Source: Bacteroidota bacterium (GTDB lineage: Bacteria > Bacteroidota > JABWAT01). Taken from it: 64,000 nt of DNA. Positions 59,901 through 64,000 of this stretch are shown one piece after another; within the stretch, counting starts at the first letter, position 1, and each line of letters opens with the position of its first letter. Both the position numbers and the translations under genes were made by a program. The notes under the pieces are model-generated. The model made no database searches. It was not told the DNA's origin and saw nothing but the letters and a program-made list of their open reading frames with translations. Where the stretch lies: contig JAKLJL010000001.1 of NCBI GenBank assembly GCA_023151185.1, positions 744,001 through 808,000 of the forward strand, written 5' to 3'.

Positions 59901-61481
59901 ATTGGTTCCGACCCAGAGGGTTCCATCCCTTTGCTCGTGAAAGGCAAAAACTGCCGCGGTCTGGTCGAAGCCCTGAAGCGGATTAAGAATGAGAGAATCA
60001 TTTCGGAACTGATGCAGTCCGTTTCCGTTGGTGCCTACCCAGAACCGGTTGCGGGAGTCAATAAACAAGGTGCGGAGGTAATTGCTGCTTGCAACTTCCG
60101 GGTTTGAAATCACTTTAATCTTTCCGTTGGAAAGCCGGTTTAATCCGCCGCCGGCTGTTCCAAAAAACAGAGAACCGGTAGAATCCTGCAGGATACTCAT
60201 TACCACACTGCCTGAAAGGCCGTCTTTTGCCGTGATGGTTTTGATCCGTTCGGACGTCAGAATTGCAGAAAGGCCATTTCCTGTTCCCAGCCAGATGGTA
60301 TGATCCCGGTCTTCAAAAATTGAGAAAATCCGGTTGTCGGAAAGACCGGATTCAGAGGTGAAAATTGCCCGTTTTCCGTTCCTTAGTCTTACGGCCCCGG
60401 CCCCGTCTGTTCCGATCCAGATATCGCCGTTTTTTGACTGGAATACAGACCGGATAAAATCCTCGGGAAGTCCGTTTGTTGAGTTGAGGGTCGAAAACCG
60501 TCTTTGGCTCAGCCGGTTCAAGCCGTTTGTCGTGCCAACCCAGATGTTTTTCGCCTTATCTTCAAAGGTACACCATACATTATTGTGTGATAACCCTTCT
60601 TTGGTCGAAAGCCTGTCAAACCGGGAACCCGAATACCTGAAAAGTCCGCCTGCCGTCGATACCCAGACAAAACCACCAGAGTCTTTCATGAGATTGGCAA
60701 CGGAAAGATTGGTCAACCCGTCTTTCTCATTCAGGACTGAGAGTTTTTCATTTTTAAGAACCAGAACTCCACGGTCAGTCCCGATCCAGAGTTCCACCGG
60801 CGAGATTTGAAGAAAACAGTAAACAAAAAGTCCGGAGGTTTCCGTTTCCCATGGATTTGGACTGATTTTCCCATCCCTTAAAATGGAAAGTCCCTTCGAG
60901 GTTCCAATAAACATTCTCCCGTCGGGGTGTTGCCAGAAAGCATAAACCAGATCACTGACGAGTCCATCACGTGTGGTGACAGGTTTGAATCGGGATCCTT
61001 CCCTGATTGAAAGTCCACCACCGAGAGTCCCGGCCCAGATCCGGCCTTCCCGGTCTTCGGTTAATGCCCTGATGTAGTCAAATAAAATGCCTTCAGGTTT
61101 AGAAAACCGGGTCAGGACTCCGTTTTTCAGGTGGTAAAGTCCCGACCCGTTTGATCCGATCCACAAACCAGAATCTGCAGAAGATAAAATATTGTGGAAA
61201 GAATTATTCAGGATTCCTGAGTTTGTTTTTTTATCGAAAGTGAGAAAATCTATGCCGTTGAACCTGACAAATCCTTCATGGGTGGTCAGCCACAAATAGC
61301 CATCAGGTGTCTGAATGATATCCTTTACCGTGTTTTGCGGAAGCCCGTTCTCAACCTTCCAGATATCAATCTGGTATTTTGAAAAGGGGGAACCGGCAGA
61401 AAAAGGAGCCGTGCCGGCTGTCTGTGCCGGAAGGCAAAGAGGCAGGAGAAACAGAAATACGGCCAGTATGCGATGGATCAA
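56988..61481 (-). CDS. Giant hybrid sensor: two-component propeller, kinase, receiver and second kinase
   Basis: 1,497 residues. A signal peptide (LAVFLFLLPLCLPAQ) is followed by ~620 residues of two-component regulator propeller repeats (WIGT, GLP, NGL...SIFEDRDHTIWLGT). Then come a Y_Y_Y domain (~residues 690-750, YKYKLIGFDDDW), one membrane helix (~760-780) and a coiled coil. Kinase 1 has His847 in SHEFRTPLTL plus an ATPase domain, the receiver has Asp1172 in LVISDVMMPVMNG, and kinase 2 has His1278 in VAHDLKNPLQAI and its own ATPase domain (TGLGLSIVKQLVELHGG). Typical HTCS proteins end in an AraC-type DNA-binding domain; here it is replaced by the second kinase. No response regulator gene is adjacent. 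Confidence 0.93.
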   Translation of the reverse strand: MIHRILAVFLFLLPLCLPAQTAGTAPFSAGSPFSKYQIDIWKVENGLPQNTVKDIIQTPDGYLWLTTHEGFVRFNGIDFLTFDKKTNSGILNNSFHNILSSADSGLWIGSNGSGLYHLKNGVLTRFSKPEGILFDYIRALTEDREGRIWAGTLGGGLSIREGSRFKPVTTRDGLVSDLVYAFWQHPDGRMFIGTSKGLSILRDGKISPNPWETETSGLFVYCFLQISPVELWIGTDRGVLVLKNEKLSVLNEKDGLTNLSVANLMKDSGGFVWVSTAGGLFRYSGSRFDRLSTKEGLSHNNVWCTFEDKAKNIWVGTTNGLNRLSQRRFSTLNSTNGLPEDFIRSVFQSKNGDIWIGTDGAGAVRLRNGKRAIFTSESGLSDNRIFSIFEDRDHTIWLGTGNGLSAILTSERIKTITAKDGLSGSVVMSILQDSTGSLFFGTAGGGLNRLSNGKIKVISNPEVASSNYLRTLFIDSRNRFWVGTNGNGLHQFRNDSLILNPLQGFDQTAAVFAFHEQRDGTLWVGTNNGLFRIKNGFITRLTWQNGLLDDLILRILEDDYGNFWLTCNRGPYQVKISDLNDAADGIISRFSIRQYDKSDGMKSLQCNGGSQPAGWKMTNGQIWLPSAEGVMITDPGKMSPEAPVPDVLIESVLAGQTDFGGKTDFFLEPDQDKIEFHFIGFNFQAPNRVTYKYKLIGFDDDWTVTSTRRTAFYTNLPPGTYTFQVLASSQDGKWNETGAKVTFTRKPGFFETPWFYILAFLAFSAAVYIYFKRRINKLKETRYRLKVLVEERTKDLESQKNRAESALEEAEIAWHEAERSAAVIEAQKQKILEMDRAKSQFFSNVSHEFRTPLTLTIGPLEHALTGGYGEIPAELKNQMEMMLRNARRLLRLINQLLDISKMESGKMTLHATESNLVSFLKDLAAAFSAYSERRKIHLQITFQTEKIPVFFDKDKIDKVFYNLLSNAFKFTSEGGMISLSVTESQPGEEPSFVEVSVEDTGMGIAADDLPFIFERFRQTQNVSVSGMSGTGIGLALVKDFVELHGGYIRAESSPGKGTRFTVRLLKGKSHLPPEFIFEESPAVPDLMTSENLKMELADLEQDDLNLKRDSEKQTKTVHRHKKELVLVVDDNKDIRNYVKDILKKEYQIAEAGNGEEGLQFVSGRHPDLVISDVMMPVMNGYDFCRALKSNPATSNIPVILLTAKATGDMKVEGLESGANDYMYKPFYARELQARAKNLISMYRQEMEVKWINQQLSQTNEQLRDANELKTEFMNLVAHDLKNPLQAISGYSELLLSAKNENPQVQKRAEQIRLAAERMLHQINELLISATIESGRMELSRKPVSLGGMLNRVVSDLQPAASKKNQEIRIETDLDPSVLADEGRIAECMENLLGNAVKYSPPNTSIRTGITREKDRILFFVTDEGPGLSSDDLKKVFGKFQRLSAKPTGGETSTGLGLSIVKQLVELHGGSTGVESKPGHGSRFWFELPSIISSDSQA

Positions 61482-61542
61482 ACAGCCTCCGGCAAATGCA
61501 TACGACTTGGAAAATTTATTCCTGAAAGGCCGAATTCATCTG

Positions 61543-64000
61543 TCATGATTTCAGGACCTCTTTCAGAATTTCGAGTACTTTTTCTACCCGGAAGGGTTTA
61601 GTCAGCAGCCTGGCAACTGAAACGCCGTCTTTAGCCAGGTGAAGTTCATTTTCTGAGTGACCGCTCATCGCAATAATTTTGACTTCCGGCCGGATCGCCT
61701 GAAGCGTTTTAATTAGTGTTCTGCCATCCATGACCGGCATGTTTATATCGGTAATCACCACCCGCAGGTCTGGGTTTCTGGCAAACATACTGATGGCTTC
61801 AGGGCCTTCTGAGGCTGTAAAAACGGAGTAATTGTGTGATTGAAGGGCGTTTCCGAGAATTAAAGTAATTGCAGATTCATCATCTACAACCAGAATCTGC
61901 TCACCGTTTCCCAGATAGGTTTCAGCAGGTTCTGTTTCCTGACGGGAATCATCTGCCGTATCAAAAACCGGGAAGTAAAGCCTGAATTCAGACCCTTTTC
62001 CAGGTTCACTTTCAACTGTAATGAACCCGCCATGGCTTTTTACAATTGCCATCACGGTTGAGAGCCCGAGCCCGGTTCCTTTTTCAAGTTCCTTGGTTGT
62101 AAAAAACGGGTCGAATATTTTTTCAATGACTTCTCTGGGGATTCCGGTTCCGGTATCTTTGACCCGGATCAGGATATAATTTCCCGGCTGGGCTTCCTGA
62201 TTCTTGTGGATGTAATCGTCATGAAACCGGAGAAACTCAGTCTCAATTCTGAGTTCACCGCCAAGCGGCATGGCATCGCGGGCATTTACACACAAATTCA
62301 GCATGACCTGATGAAGCTGGGTAAGATCTCCCCGCAGTGGTGGTAAATCGGATGGAACCGTCATGAAAACTGCAATGTTTTTCGGGAAGGTTGAACGCAA
62401 AATGTTTTCGAGTTCAGCCAGAAGGAGATGAATCCTGATCTGATCACGCCGGCTTTCGGTGCCCCGTGTAAACATGAGCAGACGTTTCATCAGGTCAGAA
62501 GCCCGTTCTACATTGCTTTCCATCATCCCGATCATTTTAACACTTGTATCATCCCGCAGTTTTTCTTTGAAGGACTGAACTGCAATCAGAATTGGCGACA
62601 GAATATTGTTCAGATCGTGGGCAATGCCGCTTGCCATCCGGCCGATGCTTTCCATTCTCTGGGCTCTGAGGTACTGCTGCTCAGTTTTTTTACGTTCCGT
62701 GATGTTGGTGATAATATGCAAAATTGACCGGGGTGATCCGTCCTGATTCCGGATCAGGCTTTTACGGATTTCAACCTGAATTTCGGACCTGGTCCGGGTA
62801 AGGTGAGAAAACTCACCGGCATGTTCGCCTTTGGTTAAAACCTGGACATACCCGGAATACTGATCATCCGTCCGGTTTCCCGTCAGGGTAATAAAATCGT
62901 AGCCGGGTATTTCTCCCGGATTGAGTCCATACAGAGTCTCGAAGCTGTGATTCCAGTATAAAACGTTCCGGTTAAGGTCAGTCACGATAATGGCATCTGT
63001 AGCGTTGTCAAGCAGCATAGCCTGTTCGGTGATGGTTTCCTGTGCCTTTTTCTCAAAGGTCACATTCCGGGCAATAATAACTAACCCAAGCCGGTTTCCG
63101 TTCTCAAAAATGGGGATTTTGGTTGTTTCCAGGTAAATAGGGTCGGCATCGGTGAATTTCAATACTTCAAGTTCGTCAATCCGGCTTCCTTTTCCCCAGG
63201 CCATTTCATCAAGCTCAATACAGGCCGTGTGAGCCTCTGCAGTTTCGGGAATCAGGGCAGCAAGTTCCTGATCCGTTTTTCCGTACCAGGGCTTATTTTC
63301 TATCCGGAATAGTTTCTGGGCTGATTTATTGGTTACCAACCATCGTCCTGTGGCATCTTTGAAAAAGACAGAATCCGGAATTCCCTCAACCAGAATTTCG
63401 AGTTCATTCAGGGTTTTCAGCAAATGGCCGTGAAGGTGAATGTTTTCAAGTGCAATCGAAACTTCAGAAGCCAGGGCAGTGACAAACTCAAACTCATCCT
63501 GTTTCCAGTGATGGATGGCAGTCATCTGATTAAAAGCCAGAAGAAAAAATCCATCCGATGAAATCTCAAAAGGGAACCAGAGCAGAGATTTAATTCCCAT
63601 TACTGTGTGGATCAGGTGGTCAGATCCGTCTTTTTTGAACAGCGGATTTACTTTTTGGATATGGCTGTCGATGTATTGAACTTTCCGTAACCTGATTGCC
63701 CGTTCGGCTTCACTGAAAAGTCCGACAGGGAAGCTTTCCTGCCCCGGATTTTTCTCTTCATAATTCGCCCGGTGCCATTTGGCAATACTGGTTGCCTGAC
63801 CCGAAATATAGTCAATTTTAAAAATCAGGCACCGGTCAGTTTCCATGGTTTCGCCGGCAAGCCGTGCCATTTCTTCGAGGATACGGTTCTGGTGATCCTT
63901 TCCGGTTGCAATAACATCGGCAATGCTGTTTAAGGCCCGGGTAAATTTAAGCTGTCTTTCAAGAAGCAGACTGGCTTCTTTTTTCTGGGTGATATCCCGG
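61543..64000 (-). CDS. PAS/GAF hybrid histidine kinase with receiver, 5' end outside window
   Basis: The frame stays open past the track's ATG (63870) to the window edge, and the extra codons read RDITQKKEASLLLERQLKF, a PAS C-cap. So the true start lies beyond 64000. Visible order: end of a PAS, GAF (~150 residues), PAS (IPDSVFFKDATGRWLVTN), PAS (DAIIVTDLNRNVLYW), His-kinase with SGIAHDLNNILSPI, ATPase (DTGTGIPREVIEKIFDPFFTT) and a receiver (LVVDDE...VVITDINMPVMDGRTL). The HDLNN type of kinase is usually soluble. A C-terminal receiver suggests a phosphorelay. It is 61 bases upstream of the propeller kinase, co-directional, so the two may be co-expressed. Confidence 0.92.
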   Translation of the reverse strand, partial: RDITQKKEASLLLERQLKFTRALNSIADVIATGKDHQNRILEEMARLAGETMETDRCLIFKIDYISGQATSIAKWHRANYEEKNPGQESFPVGLFSEAERAIRLRKVQYIDSHIQKVNPLFKKDGSDHLIHTVMGIKSLLWFPFEISSDGFFLLAFNQMTAIHHWKQDEFEFVTALASEVSIALENIHLHGHLLKTLNELEILVEGIPDSVFFKDATGRWLVTNKSAQKLFRIENKPWYGKTDQELAALIPETAEAHTACIELDEMAWGKGSRIDELEVLKFTDADPIYLETTKIPIFENGNRLGLVIIARNVTFEKKAQETITEQAMLLDNATDAIIVTDLNRNVLYWNHSFETLYGLNPGEIPGYDFITLTGNRTDDQYSGYVQVLTKGEHAGEFSHLTRTRSEIQVEIRKSLIRNQDGSPRSILHIITNITERKKTEQQYLRAQRMESIGRMASGIAHDLNNILSPILIAVQSFKEKLRDDTSVKMIGMMESNVERASDLMKRLLMFTRGTESRRDQIRIHLLLAELENILRSTFPKNIAVFMTVPSDLPPLRGDLTQLHQVMLNLCVNARDAMPLGGELRIETEFLRFHDDYIHKNQEAQPGNYILIRVKDTGTGIPREVIEKIFDPFFTTKELEKGTGLGLSTVMAIVKSHGGFITVESEPGKGSEFRLYFPVFDTADDSRQETEPAETYLGNGEQILVVDDESAITLILGNALQSHNYSVFTASEGPEAISMFARNPDLRVVITDINMPVMDGRTLIKTLQAIRPEVKIIAMSGHSENELHLAKDGVSVARLLTKPFRVEKVLEILKEVLKS

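Noticed and set aside
1-64000. CRISPR arrays, tRNA/rRNA genes, insertion sequences, prophage genes
   Set aside because: No regularly spaced direct repeats with unique spacers, no T-loop-like tRNA patterns, no transposase or phage proteins were found on reading.

Overview
The window is a chromosomal segment, about 46-48% GC by eye, from an uncultured or little-studied bacterium of the Bacteroidota/Chlorobiota/Ignavibacteriota (FCB) branch. Three things point there. Five secreted proteins end in type IX secretion-like or FlgD-like C-terminal domains (NYPNPFNP...GQEV). There is a SusC-like outer-membrane beta-barrel receptor. Several intergenic regions carry a Bacteroidota-type promoter element (TAnnTTTG, one with TTTG-N19-TAATTTTG). 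I cannot place it more precisely from sequence alone. Genes at both window edges are cut: a giant repetitive surface protein at the left, a PAS/GAF hybrid histidine kinase at the right. I saw no tRNA, rRNA, CRISPR array, insertion sequence or phage gene.

Layout. 1-8.1 kb: 3' part of a giant beta-rich adhesin-like protein. 8.2-20 kb: metabolism and envelope. This part holds a FabH-like ketoacyl synthase, a two-polypeptide ferredoxin-dependent 2-oxoacid oxidoreductase, ilvD with a rhomboid protease, a secreted protein plus C1 peptidase, an ABC-2 exporter and serA. 20.2-23.8 kb: a compact operon of a 69-aa small protein, metF, a divergent chemoreceptor and a PhnD-like binding lipoprotein. 23.8-31.1 kb: TlpA-like thioredoxin, dihydroorotase plus M14 peptidase, lspA, a DinG-type helicase and a rhodanese. 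31.2-31.5 kb: a non-coding locus, the most unusual stretch here. 31.5-44.6 kb: parvulin lipoprotein, TPR protein, DUF2892 protein, Nudix, M64 peptidase, TonB-type receptor, JmjC/RoxA-like oxygenase, GTP-type PEP carboxykinase, a CobW/MFS/small-protein operon, a GDPD lipoprotein and an FtsB/DivIC protein. 44.7-54.6 kb: four consecutive minus-strand secreted proteins with nearly the same C-terminal sorting domain, each followed by its own hairpin terminator. 54.9-64 kb: M13 peptidase, a giant two-kinase hybrid sensor and the partial kinase.

The genes suggest a heterotroph with gluconeogenesis (pckG), ferredoxin-linked oxidation or synthesis of branched-chain 2-oxoacids beside ilvD, and a large investment in cell-surface proteins, secreted peptidases and environmental sensing.

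The best candidate for something undescribed is the non-coding locus at 31246-31440. A promoter-like sequence (TTGACA-N17-TACCTTTG) is followed by one hairpin and then three regularly spaced hairpins. Their stems differ in sequence but their 8-nt loops are identical (ATGGGGAC), and the last stem ends in nine Ts. This looks like a multivalent small RNA that presents the same loop three times, possibly to sequester a protein, although a genome-wide repeat family is the main alternative. Other leads are a DinG helicase whose N-terminal DEDD exonuclease fold appears to have lost its catalytic residues, a chemoreceptor and binding-protein pair without a transporter, and a kinase-receiver-kinase regulator.
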